64,000 bases of DNA, from the NCBI GenBank assembly GCA_018136815.1, contig CM030941.1, forward strand, positions 362,939 to 426,938. The letters are read 5' to 3'. This DNA comes from Isochrysis galbana (lineage: Eukaryota > Haptophyta > Isochrysidales > Isochrysidaceae). The translations under genes were made by a program, and so were the position numbers. The notes below the pieces were generated by a model. The model searched no databases. It was not told the origin of the DNA and worked only from the letters and a program-made list of their open reading frames with translations. Positions 44,452 to 55,821 of this stretch are shown here, one piece after another (the stretch's first letter is position 1; each line of letters begins with the position of its first letter).

Positions 44452-44906
44452 GAGAACCGACCCCTCCTAATGCCATGGTGCGCTTGAGCATGAGTGTGAT
44501 TCGACCGGCCGCTTGGCTGTTGCCTAGCATTGGCTATTGTCAAATTAGCATTTTGCGTTCTAAGGTTGTAGTGGAAGAGGGAGAGGAAGCGCCGCCGGCC
44601 GCGCTTAAACATACGAGACGTCCTACACTCTGCTAGTCTCCATGGCGTGTCTTGTGTCTTCTTTATACTGTTGCACGGCGAGATTCGGGCCACGTCAAAA
44701 AGTGCGATTGGGAGAGGGTGGGCAGCAGTAAGAGCAAGACAAGGGTGAAGGGGGCAGCAGCAAAGCTTGTAGGCCACCCGCTGCATGTGCCATCGCCGTC
44801 ATTTGCTGAACGGAATATGACAATGAGCGCGGTGTGAATCGGCTGGACAGACGCAAACGAGAGAGGCACATACCCTGCTTCTGCCACTGAACGGTGACAC
44901 TGACGC

Positions 44907-45006
44907 NNNNNNNNNNNNNNNNNNNNNNNNNNNNNNNNNNNNNNNNNNNNNNNNNNNNNNNNNNNNNNNNNNNNNNNNNNNNNNNNNNNNNNNNNNNNNN
45001 NNNNNN
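44907..45006. other. Assembly gap (100 N)
   Basis: A run of exactly 100 N, so the true size is unknown. It sits just upstream of a tandemly duplicated exon array, which may have collapsed or been omitted. Confidence 1.
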
Positions 45007-45321
45007 TCATAACGCTGCGCCGACCCCCTTCCTACGCCATATCACCACGCCTCCTCCGGCGATGCTCTGGATTAATCGTCCCGTCAACCTGACTATACAG
45101 ACCCGCTCTCCCCGCCCACTTCGCCGGCTCTCTCCCCTTGTTCCGAGTCCTTGTTGCTCCTTCCCTGTGGCCGACTTCCGACCCTCTCCCCCTCTCCCCC
45201 GACGCCCCTCCCACCCACACCGCCCGGGCGTCCCGCACGCTCTCACCCTCGGACCAATCCACCTCCCCCCCCCCCCCCCCAACCCGTGTTTCTCCCCCCC
45301 CCCTCAACCCTTGCTGTGCAG

Positions 45322-46681
45322 GATGGTAGCACCGCCCTGCACTTTGCGGCAGCCAAAAACCACCCCTCCGTCATCAGGGCACTCGTGGACGGGGGGGCCG
45401 AGATCGATGCAGAGGACAACAATGTGCGCACGCATTCTTCGCTGCGCCTGCGCCCACGCCGCCCGCCGCTCGCACCGCCTCCTCGACCCAACCTGCCTTC
45501 CGCACACCAGGGGTACACTCCGCTGGTGCTGGCGGCGCGCTGGGGCCGGCAGGCTGCGGTCAAGAAGCTCGTGGAGAAGGGCGCCAAGCTGCTCGCGATG
45601 GACAAGGCATGCGCTGGCCCTGGTGCCGAGCCGAAAGGCGTCGTCAGCTCCATTTCTCGGAGACGCGCCTTTCTCCTCCCGCCCTCTGCTCTCCCCCCAG
45701 CCACCCCTCACCCTCCCTCCGCTGCCTCTTCTTCACACCGCGCCTCCTCCGGCGGTACTCTGCTCAAACCGTCCCGTGGACAACGCTAAACAGACCCCCT
45801 CCTGCCGCCCACTCGACATTTTCTCCCCCTGTTCCGAGTCCTTCTTCCCTGCGGCGGACGTCACACTCTCCCCTCCCCCTCTCCGCCGACGGCTCTCCAC
45901 CCCTCGTTCATCCCCCGCGCAGCCGCGCCGCTCCCCCCGCGCCCCCCATGCTTTCACCCTCTGACCTAACTCGCTCCCCCCTCCAACTCTTGCTATGCAG
46001 GATGGCCGGACCGCCCTCCACTGGGCGGCATACAACAGCGACCCATCCGCCATCGCAAAGCTCCTCGACAGGGGGGCACAGATCGAGGCCAAAGATAATA
46101 ATGTGCGCACGCGTTCTTCGCAACGCCTGCGCCCAAGCCACCCGCCCCTCCCACCGCAGCCTCAACCGAACCAGCCGTCTGCTCACCCGATGGAGTGCAG
46201 TGGGACACTCCGCTGATGCTTGCGGCGGGCCGGGTTACTCTGGGCGCGGTCAAGAAGCTGACGGAGATGGGCGCCGATCTGCTCGCCAAGAACAAGGTGC
46301 GCAGTGCCTTTGGCGCTAGGCACAAAGGCATCGCCCGCGCCATCCCTTTGAGATGCTCTTTCCCCTCCCTCCGCCCTCACCGCATAAGCTGCGGCCGCAT
46401 CGCGTCGCCATCGTCCGCACGTGCACAGTGCTGTAGTTCTTGAGCGCTTGCACCCTTGCATGCCTCCGAGCAGCACGCCCTCGCGCAGTGGGAAGTCATC
46501 CTTACCACCCTAGCTTTTTCATTTTCTGCGCAGGATGGTCGCACGGCCCTGCACGCCGCGGCACTCAACGGCCGCACACGCACCGTCGAGGCGCTGCTTG
46601 TGAAGGGGGCCGAGGCTGACGCCAAGGACAACAGCGTGCGTAACTCTCCCTCGCTCTACCCGCGCCCACTCTCGCCGTACC

Positions 46682-46725
<44 letters not shown>

Positions 46726-49700
46726 TCCCTTACCCCCCTCACCTGCTCCCCCCTGAGCCCCTGAGCTCCCTCATCCTCCTGCTTTCTGACTGTTGTGCAG
46801 GGACGGACTCCACTGATGCTGGCGGCCGGCAATGGCCAGCGGGATGCGGCTGAACTGTTGATCAGAAAGGGCGCCGATGCCTATGCCAAGGACGAGGTGC
46901 GCCTCCCTCCCCCACCCCCTCCCCCTCTCCCCCTTCAAATCAGCCGACGCGCCCTCATTCCCTGCCGTTCCCCATGTCGACGCACAGCACCCGCCCTGCA
47001 TGCTTCGTGTCGCGTCATCTAGCGCCCGTCGCGCTGCGTCAGCAGACCGCTTGCGCCATGCATATCCTGCCGCAGAACGGACAGATGGCGGTAGGTCAGG
47101 CTCGACTCAATGGTCACGGCAATGTAGTGGCAGGGCTCGAGGCACTGACGAAGTCCTTCTTCGAGACCGCACTCCGTCTCATTTACAATCACTCGGCCAC
47201 CTTCAGCGCCTGCGAGCACTCGGCCACCAACAGTCGGCTATTGCACAGGCTCGCGCGGCTCGCAACCTATCAGATGGAGCTGGCGGCATTCGAGGCGACC
47301 TTCAGCCGTTTGGTGTGTGCTGCCGTCGAAGCGAAGCGTGCCACGCTTAAGGCAGGGTTCCACAAACTCCAGCTTCGTCACCCGCTGCTCACTGGAGAGC
47401 AGCCCAGTCCCACCGAGGCGGGCGAGCTGCTTCTCCGGCTCGCCACGGAGGCGCAGGCGGCTCGGGAGCGCGTCGAGCGAGCCGAGCAGGCAATGCCATC
47501 GCGCGACGAGCTCCCGAGGCTGCATGAGGACGCTTGGAAAGAGCACGCCTTCGCGCGAGACCAGGCGCGTCAGGAACAGGTGCACTTTCAAGAACTTCGG
47601 CTCGCAGGTCTGGGTGCGACTCAGCGATGCATTGAGCGCGCGCTGAGCGGTGAGCTCGACGACGGCATCGGGCCGCCCGAGCTTCCGACCATTGATGATG
47701 ATCTGAGCGCCGTGGCGGCACCGCGCGCGGACAGCAAGTGCGCTTCGCCATTGTCTGCCTTGTGTGCCGGCATCATCCAAGACGTGCGTCAGCTCCACGA
47801 AGAGTACTTCGGTCGCCGCCAGAGGCTCGAAGCCGACCTGCAGGCGTGCAAAGCGGATCTAGGACGCGCATGCCAGGAGGCGGAGATCTGCGCCGCGCTT
47901 CACGCGCGACGCACGCATGTCGAGGAGCTGCTGGGCGATCTCGAGCGGAGGACCCCCGAGGTAGCCAGGCATAAGAAGGAGGAACGTAGTGCCAAATGTG
48001 TAAAGGAAGACCTCGAGGATGAGAGTGCCCCTGGCGACCCACATCTAGAGCGAGCACGCGCCGCACACAAGGATGCGGAGAAACGCCTGGCCGCCATCTT
48101 GCTACGGCGGGACGAGGTGGTATCGCAGATCGCTGAGCTGAGCGCTACGCCCAGGCCTAGGCACGAGACGGTGCTTGGTGAGGATCTGAGCATCCCACTC
48201 GACTTCCCCGAGGTACTCGTCCGCACGCAACGCATCGTTCGGGGACCAGGCTATACCTACGCGCAGCTGGATGCTGCAGGCCGCGCGCGCTACGACATCG
48301 AGATACTGCTGCGCAACGCCGGACTTCTCGTGTACGATCGTGGCGACAAGAGCTACACTCACCTCGAGTACGTCTCTGGCAAGCCAACCGTCAAGCGCGT
48401 GACGTGGTATGGCGATCCCAAGATCCTCAAGGACTATTGCGTGAACGACTTCAAGCGCGTGCAACGAGCCATCACGGCGGCGAGCCGGCTGCGCCATCCG
48501 GGGATCGTGCGCGTGGAGTGCGCCTTCCTCCCCAAGGATCGAAGCGATATCGTCGTCGTGCAGTCGCCCTACTACTCGGGCGGCAACATGCGCCAATGGT
48601 GCCAAGACAAGGATGGCACGGCCAGGCTCAGCGCGGCACAGAAGGTGGCGGAGGCGGTTCGCTTTCTGCACGCGCACGGCGTGCTGCATCGAGACCTAAA
48701 GCCAGAGAATGTTGTCTTCAACGGCGATGCCGCCGACGCCACGCCCGCGCTGTGCGACTTTGATCTGAGTGTGAGCACGATAGAGACAGCCCAGCGAACA
48801 GTCCAACGTGGCACAACGCTCTACCTCGCACCCGAGCCGACTCCCTCTGCCGCATCGGACATCTTTGCGTTGGGCGTGACTTTCCTCGATCTCATGCTCT
48901 GCGACGGCGACCAGGATCGCTTGCGCCAGACGCTTGCGCCCGGCGGATCCAGAGTCGAAGTCCTGAACCGAGTCCGTGCCGAGCTTGGACGCCGAACCGA
49001 AGATGACGAGCTCGCAGCGCTCATCAGCTCGATGCTCGCACCCGACCCTGCCGAGCGTCCTGAGGCGGCCGCGGTGGCCGACGCGTTGAGCGAGCTCCTG
49101 AACGTACGTACATGCGTCCTGTGCCACTGCCCAGCGCCCCGCGACAGCGGGCTCGAGTGCGGCGCGACCGAGGGGCACTTCGCGTGCGACGACTGCTTCT
49201 CTCTTCACATCGAACGCTTCGAGGCGCTGTGCGGAGAAGGCGGCCCTTCGGTCAAATGCTGTGCCAGCTTCATGGGGTGCGAGGCCCGCTTCACCTTCCA
49301 AGATGTTGCGCGGCACGCGGCGCCCAGTGCATTCGCAAAGTTGCAAGACAATATCGAAGATCAGCGGAATGTGTAGGTGGAGCACAAATTTGAGCAGTGG
49401 AAAGCTGAGTTCGTCGCCAAGTCGGAGATGGAGCGCCGCGCCCTCACCACGCGGCAGCAAATCGAGCAGATGATGGAACTGCGCTGTCCAAAGTGCCGCC
49501 ACGTCTTTGATGCGTTTGATGGTTGCGCGGCGCTCAACTGCGCCACTCCCAACTGCGGCGCTAAATTCTGCGCCCTCTGCCTCGCCGACTGCGGTGACGA
49601 TGCTCACCCGCACGTCCGACGGTGCCGCCTCAATCCCAATCCGGGCGAATTCTTTGTGACTGAGGTCGCGTGGGCGCGTGTCGTCGAGGGCGAGCGGCGT

Positions 49701-49817
49701 CGGAAGCTCGACGAGTTTTGGGGCACGCTCGAGCCTGAGTTGAAGCAGGCGATGGCAGCCGACGTGTTTGTGCGCCAGATCCTGCGCGACTTGAGGCTCG
49801 ACCCAATGGTCGTCTAG
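45322..49817 (+). CDS. Ankyrin repeat - protein kinase - RBR-type zinc-finger protein (5' end missing)
   Basis: Six small exons each encode exactly one ankyrin repeat: 45322-45423, 45511-45606, 46001-46102, 46201-46296, 46534-46635 and 46801-46896 (102, 96, 102, 96, 102, 96 bp, all phase 0). A large exon from 47043 or 47046 follows, with helical and coiled-coil sequence to about 48220. Next comes a kinase domain with HRDLKPENVVF (48688), DFD instead of DFG (48756) and YLAPE, but no clear Gly-rich loop. After that are CVLCHCPAP and other paired Cys (49110-49280), then CPKCRHVF...CGAKFCALCLADCG...HPHVRRC (49485-49620), as in RING-IBR-RING ligases. An in-frame TAG at 49374-49376 splits the RBR region; the frame continues unchanged to 49817. 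The 5' end is lost in or before the gap at 44907. A ubiquitin-ligase role is inferred. Confidence 0.85.
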
Positions 49818-49849
49818 CGACTGTGATCGTAACTCTTGACTGGTAATTG

Positions 49850-50195
49850 TTGATCACCCTGATCCAACACCTCTCTCTGTCGAGGAGGCGTTTGACAACT
49901 TTCGGCGAACAAACACTTATCAAACACTTCTTCCCGGAAGCTGTTAGGTGTCATCTCTTAAGACGCCGATGGAAGCACCTCCGAAGGTGCTTCGAGGCCC
50001 CCTCACCGAAGTCATGAATGAGGCTGAGTGAGAGGGCCCAGCGACCGAAGATGGCGACCCTGAGGGCAGCGTCGGCCTGGGGGACGACAGTCTACCATCA
50101 GACGACGACGAACCGCCCGAGAACCCCGTCCCCTACGAGTTCGCTGGCGACGAGGACGAAGACGAGGGCGTCAAGGATACCATCGAGGTGGAGGT
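49850..50195 (+). pseudogene. Decayed acidic ORF
   Basis: One frame reads DHPDPTPLSVEEAFDNFRRT, stop, VSSLKTPMEAPPKVLRG ... MNEAE, stop, EGPATEDGDPEGSVGLGDD and on to an acidic stretch ending near a GT donor-like site. Coding-like composition despite two in-frame stops suggests a dead gene or transposon piece. Family not recognised. Confidence 0.35.
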
Positions 50196-50554
50196 GGGTG
50201 GTGGGGCGGGCGAGCGCGTGCTTTGGCAGCTGTGGCGGCGGGGAAACATCATTGCTGAACGAGAACGGCGAATTCCTTGCTCCTGGCGGCGCTTGTTGCG
50301 CCGCCATGGATGCAGGGCCGGCGGCGGGCAGTGGTAGGGCCGGTGCAGCTGGCGGCGGCATTGCAGTTGCATAGCACCGGGAGCATTGCCCACCTGACCT
50401 CGATGTACTCCCTTGTCGACAGCGTGGCGGGGGGGTGCGTCTCAGTGAGTAGGGAGGTGACAGGATGTCTGTAGGGGTCAGAGTGGTAGTCACATGCGCG
50501 CCTATGCGTGTGAAGCCACGTGGGAATTAATTCGGCGATCACTTTTTGACTCAA

Positions 50555-50750
50555 AAAAAATATATGAAGATTCTGGGCTACACACCTACTAGGTCAAGGT
50601 CCCCCTATATCCATTCCGACATCGCCCTAATCTCCCCTCCCTCCACCTCCTCCCCTTCCCCCCTTCATTCCTTGTTCTTCGGTTTCCGGGGTCCGGCTCC
50701 GGTGCACTACCAAGAGCCTAGTTCGGAGTGCGGGTTCGTGGCAGGCCTAT
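50555..50750 (+). repeat. Dispersed repeat F2, copy 3
   Basis: An A-rich run, then GAAGATTCTGGGCTACACAC, CTACTAGG, a C-rich middle, CTTCGGTTTCCGGGGTCCGG and GGTGCACTACCAAGAG. Same order as at 3160-3335. Confidence 0.75.
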
Positions 50751-51039
50751 AGGCCTATTGAGCGGAGCTGAGAGGGTGCAACCTCAGGTTTGGTTGTTTT
50801 TTTTCGCAAGTGCCCCCCATGTGGACGGTATAAGTTCTACTTAAAGGACCCCCTTATTAAGGTACAAACTTGCAGGTTTCATATGGTAATACCGCATGTA
50901 TGTGCGCAGCAGTTGAAAGAAGTGCCGGCCGCGGGCCCACGTTAGAGTTGGGCGCTTACGTTGCGTGCGTCAACCACCGAGTGTCGTCTGCGCGGCACCG
51001 GCGGCGTCGGCCGTGCACCCCCTCTTCTCTCCCCCAAAA

Positions 51040-51500
51040 CTCTTCCAACCAAGAGCCGCGCGGGATCACCACCGACTACGCGCGGCGCTCTCGCGTCTTC
51101 TTTGTCTTTGCGAGCTTGAGCTGCAAGTGCTTCTGCTTCAGCAATCCGCGCCTTGTCCTTCTCCTTGAACTCGGCAATCATGTCTTCATATGGGCTCCCA
51201 CGTGTTGTCCCTCGTGCTGAAGCCCACCCATTTGACTTGGAATTGGGTGATGCCCTTTGCGAGACGTTGTCCGACAATTTCCTCAGGCTCGTAGACTCCC
51301 TTTCCAGCAGCTATGTCGAATGCGCTCGTGGGAGTCCGCCTCGTCGTCGTGCCCTGCGGCTGCAATGTTGGCAAGCTGCTCGAAGGTCTCGACATCCTCC
51401 TCGGCGCCATCGTCGGAGGTCGTCGTTGGATGGAGGTTGGAGGGAGGAGGGGTTGGGGGGGAGACGGGAGGGGGAGGGGGGAGCGCACGGCGGGGGGGGC
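51040..51500 (-). pseudogene. Chromodomain protein, frameshifted
   Basis: On the minus strand YEPEEIVGQRLAKGITQFQV, then KWVGFSTRDNTWEP (51293-51188) is a clear chromodomain with its aromatic residues. In that frame a TGA follows at 51188-51186. Shifting by one base within CCCATAT continues as YEDMIAEFKEKDKARIAEAE, then ALAAQARKDKEDAR, a charged helix natural after a chromodomain. Either a one-base indel killed the gene or the C run is mis-sequenced. A Pro-rich N-terminal part lies upstream. Chromodomains bind methylated histone tails and also occur in chromovirus integrases; no integrase sequence is visible here. Confidence 0.65.
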
Positions 51501-52139
51501 GGGGGCGGGGGGGGGGGCGGGGGGCTTGCTTGTACTGTACATGTTGTGAGAGGAGTGGAGCTGTGGCTGTGGAGCGTATGGAGGTGGAGGGGCTGATGTA
51601 TGTAACATGTGGAGTACAGCCTCTCAGCGGGATGGAATGCGTGCTACCGGGGGCGGGGGAGGCACGCGACAAGGGGGCCGAGGACGAGCGGGCGCTCCCA
51701 GACGACATGCGACAGCACGGAGCGAGGACGAGGGCAGGAGGGACACGAGAAGGGGACACGGAGCGCTCGAGCGACAGCGCTGAGCGTACGGAAGACACCG
51801 GGGGAAGATATCACGCGCGGGGGGAAAGGGAATTGCGCGGGAAAGAGATAGACGAAAGGGGGCCGGAAACTCAAGGAAGCACTCGGGGAGGGACGGGAAG
51901 GGTGAGGGAGGACAGACCGATTCGGGGCGACGTGAGGGAGAAGGGAACTGGGGCGCGGCGACGGAGAGGGAGTCGCGCGGGAAGACCTATGGGGGTGGAC
52001 GGAATGAAGGCGCGATACAGGGAAGGGGAGAGGGGGACCGGAGCGTGGCGACCGAGAGGGAGTCGCGCGGGGGAACCTAGTGGCGGGAAGTACAAAGATG
52101 GAAGGGGGGGGGCGCATGAACCCTCCCTACCCGCGACAG

Positions 52140-52330
52140 TACACATCATCTCTATTATAATATCTATATCTACTAGGTAACTACTAGTTAACCACCAACG
52201 TAGGGAGTCATAAACCAGGTAACTAGTAGGTAACTACTGCCATATACTTACAACCAGTTAACTAACTACCACTCAAATGGCTACTAACTGGTACTCCCCA
52301 ACCTTGATAGTTAACTGCAGTCCCTAGCCT
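52140..52330. repeat. AT-rich block of GTAACTAGT-like words
   Basis: Imperfect direct and inverted copies of ACTAGTTAAC/GGTAACTACT in about 190 bp of otherwise AT-rich sequence. No gene. Confidence 0.5.
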
Positions 52331-52333
52331 TGC

Positions 52334-52560
52334 AATGAGTGGTGAGGCGCCCTGGTCACCATGATGGTGCCAGGGCGATACTCGTTGATTTCGTGCGTGA
52401 AGGCTGGAAACTTGAAATCGTTAGCTGCCGTCACCGTCGGATCGTTCATTTTGCGAACAAAGGCGTCAGTCACCCGAGTGGCAAGGGTTACCAAGTCCTC
52501 GCCCTCTCGCCCTCTGAACTCTGAACGGGTAGTGCACCGGTCCCATTCCGCGGACGCAGT
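52334..52560 (-). pseudogene. Coding-like remnant, possibly transposon-derived
   Basis: The minus strand reads EGEDLVTLATRVTDAFVRKM, then NDPTVTAANDFKFPAFTHEI and NEYRPGTIMVTRAPHHSLQG before a stop. Composition is protein-like, but no start or family is recognised. It lies 3' of the LINE endonuclease fragment on the same strand, so it may belong to that element. Confidence 0.3.
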
Positions 52561-52756
52561 TTCTTTGTTTCTTTGGCGAAACCTTTTGCCTTTTGCCTGG
52601 AATCTAGACCTGACAAACAGGCTAGAAGGAACGAAACGAGAACCCGAATTCTAGGCCGCTAGGGACGACCCCTACCGCCCTCCTAGATGTGCCTGAGCTT
52701 CACCGTGTGGCCGCACGGCGATGGACCTGGAGATAAGAGCCCGGGACTCGCATCAT

Positions 52757-53345
52757 CTAGGATGAATGCGACAGAATTTCTTGCCTCAGGAAGGTAGCGA
52801 TGAGCGCTTTTGCGCTAGCCCATTCGTCGGTTCGTCGGCTAGCTAGGTCGCCGCCGGCTTCCGCGTTTTCTTTCGCTCTTCGAAGAAGAAGTTCGATCCC
52901 GCCTCGCGGATGATTTCGGCGTCAATGGTCAATGGGTAGGTCGTAGTTGCGGTTCAGGTTGTAGCTCGGTGTCTCGAACGCAGCGAGCAGTGGTAGGTGG
53001 TCTGAGGCCGCCTTGCCGCCTTCCCTGTGAACAGGTCAGGGTTGGGTCCCAATTTTTGTGCCATTGGAATTTGTCGGTGGATTTGCTATGGTATATTCTG
53101 TCTATCCTCGTGTGGATGGTGTGCGACAGGCGTGTGTATCCCGTGCCCGGCCCCAGCCTCATGGTCCGGTGAGTGTCTTGCAAACCGGCGTTTTTTACAA
53201 GGGTCTTCCACTTGTCGCCGTGCGCGTTGGCATATATGGCGTCGTTCCGTCGTTCCCGTTCCCGCCGTGTCGATCGTTACGTTCTCTACGCAGTTAAAAT
53301 CGCCTCCCACTAAGGTCGGGAGGGTGCTGCTTTGCATAACGTTTC
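52757..53345 (-). mobile_element. LINE (non-LTR retrotransposon) endonuclease fragment
   Basis: Three APE-type endonuclease motifs occur in order on the minus strand but in different frames: LVGGDFNCVENVTIDTAG (GGDFN encoded at 53307-53290), HTRIDRIYHS (about 53107), and ASDHLPLLAAFE (SDH at 53006-52998). DLPIDH and AEIIREAGSNFFFEE follow. The frame changes show decay. No reverse transcriptase is recognised in the window. Confidence 0.7.
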
Positions 53346-53549
53346 GTTCTTGGCGTAGATTTTGTATCTAGGCGCCCCGCGGCCCCGGGCTAGCGCTTAG
53401 ATATACAGAAAAGATTTGTATATAATTTTTCGTCTTTTTCGACTTCTACTTTTTATGCATCTTCCTTTTATTTATGATTTCGACTACTGAGTCTACTCTA
53501 GGGACCACTCTGCCGCAAGAGTCGCGGGTCGCGCGGCTGCAAGATGAAG

Positions 53550-53600
53550 AGTCGTGAGTGGTAGCCGCGCGCGTGGTGAGAATATTAAGAAGTTTTTAAT
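53550..53600 (+). mobile_element. 3'-tail fragment of the F1/F4 retroposon group
   Basis: GGTAGCCGCGCGCGTGG followed by TGAGAATATTAAGAAG and a short T run matches the 3' end of F4 at 38660-38699. It is probably a severely 5'-truncated insertion. Confidence 0.6.
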
Positions 53601-54226
53601 AGCTCGTCCGTACCGTCGGTCCTCTGATCTTTGATCATTATTGTCTCCCGAATCGCCATGAGCATGAGCGCCCCTTGCCACTTGCCACCTTGCCTGCCGC
53701 TGCAGATGCCCCACGCGAGCACCCGGTAATGTGTGCTGAGTTGAGCTCCATGCCCGTGCCTCTTCCCCCCAGCGCCTTGAGTCCCTGTCCCATTCCCAAT
53801 GTGCGAGAGTGTGCTCTTCGCCCCGGTTCATCATTCCCCTCTTATTCCATCTAGTTTCTCCCCCAACCGCACAAGTAAGGTTCACAACGTCGCGTGTGGG
53901 GCGAGAAATTGAAAAGAACTCGGAGAAAAATTGTGCTCGTGCAGTGCATGCTTTATGAGCGGAAGGATGATAATTTCTCGCACAGCATAGTACATACATA
54001 TCACATGTCTCACAACCACAACTAGTCCATCGCCTGCAGAGTGCCTACCGCCCAGTAAGGGCGCGCCCTCTTCCTCCTCATGTGCCAAAGCCCTACCAGA
54101 ATCGCACATCACGCCTCGCGCGGGCAAGCGTTGCATGCGCATGTGATGAGAGCAGTGCAACCACACGTCGCCCCGAGAAAGACGCATGCAAGACAACCCC
54201 AAGGAATGAAGTGCTTCCAGGCCGAC

Positions 54227-55527
54227 TCAGGCCGTCGAGAACTCGTTCACCAGATTGGCAGGGATGCCGCCAAAAAGCTCTTCCTTGCGCTTGCTTACTG
54301 GGCGATGGTCGATCGATGTGGGTGTGTGGACGCGCTTGTCTTGCTGCTTCGCCGCAGGCGAGCGTTCGCCAGCCTTACGACGCAGGTACTTGCCTTGTAC
54401 CCGCGCCTTCTTGGCCGCATCACCGTCCTTCTTGATGTGTATCCACGCGGCCTGCGCCTGTTCCCGGTCGAGTTCGACCGACTCGCGCAGCAGCTTGATG
54501 AAGATGCCGCCCACAGTGCGCCGCTTCCCCGTCTCCTCGATGACCATGCCGCCATTGGCCTCGATGGACTGCGCCTTATGTAGCAGATAGAGAGCAACAT
54601 CGACACCAAGATGATCGACCACGGCAGAGGCGATCGCCGCACGAGTCTCATTGAGCTGCTTGAGGATGAAGACGGAGACCTGCTCGGCTGACTGCGCGCG
54701 CGCGCCGCCAAAGTCAAAGTGTGCACTCTTGAAGGAGGAGAATCGTGGCAGCGAGGTAGTAGGCCGCCTGAGGTCATTGAGTGGCGGAAGGTCGGCAGAG
54801 TCCGCCTCATCGTCGCCCCAGGACCACTGCCGCGTCTTGCTCGCCAGCGTTGTGCTTGCCGGCGTCGTGCTCGCCGAAGTTTCACTCGACGGCTCGGTGA
54901 GCCCGCCGCGTGGGTATTCTGCCGAGGTGGCAGCCACTGGCTCATCCAGGATGGGCTCAGCGATCGATAGGCCAAAGCGGACGCTTTCCGGCCGGAGAGT
55001 GAGCGTGAGCCAAGGGTGGGAGGCGGAGATAGTGCCAGCGAGAAGTGGTGTCGCGTCTGCTGGCAGTGACACCCACACGTTGACCTCGAATGCGAACGCG
55101 AGCGGCGTGTCCATGCCAATGTGCACCTTGACCTCCTCCTCAACAGGGAATGACCCGGAGGAGAGGCCCTGGGCCGTCTCTTCCCAAGAAATGTCGGCGC
55201 GCTCAGCCTGCGGGCGGGAAAGAATGCACAAATGCGCTCAGATGTTGGGCAGCGCATAGCGCAGTAGGGTGGCGAGGGGGCGGCTATTCTGCGCACCTTC
55301 CCAGAGGGCTGCGGCTGACAGACCTCAACCCGCTCACACAGCTCGCGCAAAGCGTCCTTGCGAAGCGTGTGCATCGCTTGTCCGACGAGCGCTTTCAGCA
55401 CTGGCGGTTGATTGATTGCCTCGACTACCGTAGCTTCAGACAGCTGGAGCAGCATGCCTGTCACTTTGCCCGCATGCAGCACGCGCGAATCAGCGGCGAC
55501 CAGCGGGTACATCGCGTTGCCGAGCTC
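54227..55527 (-). CDS. MLLE (PABC) domain - PHAX RNA-binding domain protein, 5' end not found
   Basis: Two exons are clear: 55527-55297 (77 codons) and 55207-54227 (326 residues plus stop), joined by a phase-0 GT-AG intron. The first is an MLLE domain as in poly(A)-binding protein: ELGNAMYPLVAADSRV, then KVTGMLLQLSEATVVEAI, carrying the KxTGMLL peptide-binding signature for PAM2 motifs. The second has a beta-rich middle of unknown family, a low-complexity Ser/Thr stretch, and near the end IEANGGMVIEETGKRRTVGG then IFIKLLRE. That is the RNA_GG_bind domain of PHAX, the adaptor for snRNA export via CRM1 and the cap-binding complex. The tail is Lys/Arg-rich. No ATG precedes the MLLE exon in frame, and a GC-rich F3 element fills the upstream region, so the true start, or any RRMs, are missing or further away. 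Confidence 0.82.
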
Positions 55528-55821
55528 CTGCTCATGGGCCACACGAGGGAAGGAGAGAGAAGACGTGAGGAAGGTCAGAGGTGCCGTCACACAGTGACCC
55601 CACACCGTTCTCCACCGCGCGTGCCTGCATCCTCTGGCCAGACGGCGGGGCGTCCATCTCTCAGTGGCTGTCTTGTCTGTCCAGTAACTCGCAGTCTCTT
55701 CTCACCCAGCGGGTCGGGCGGATTTCGCGGGCTCTTCCCTCGCTCAAACAAACGGATTTCTGATTTCTGCCCCATGAAAGGCGGGAGATCGCGCCGGTCC
55801 GCCGCTCCCGACCGGTATCGC

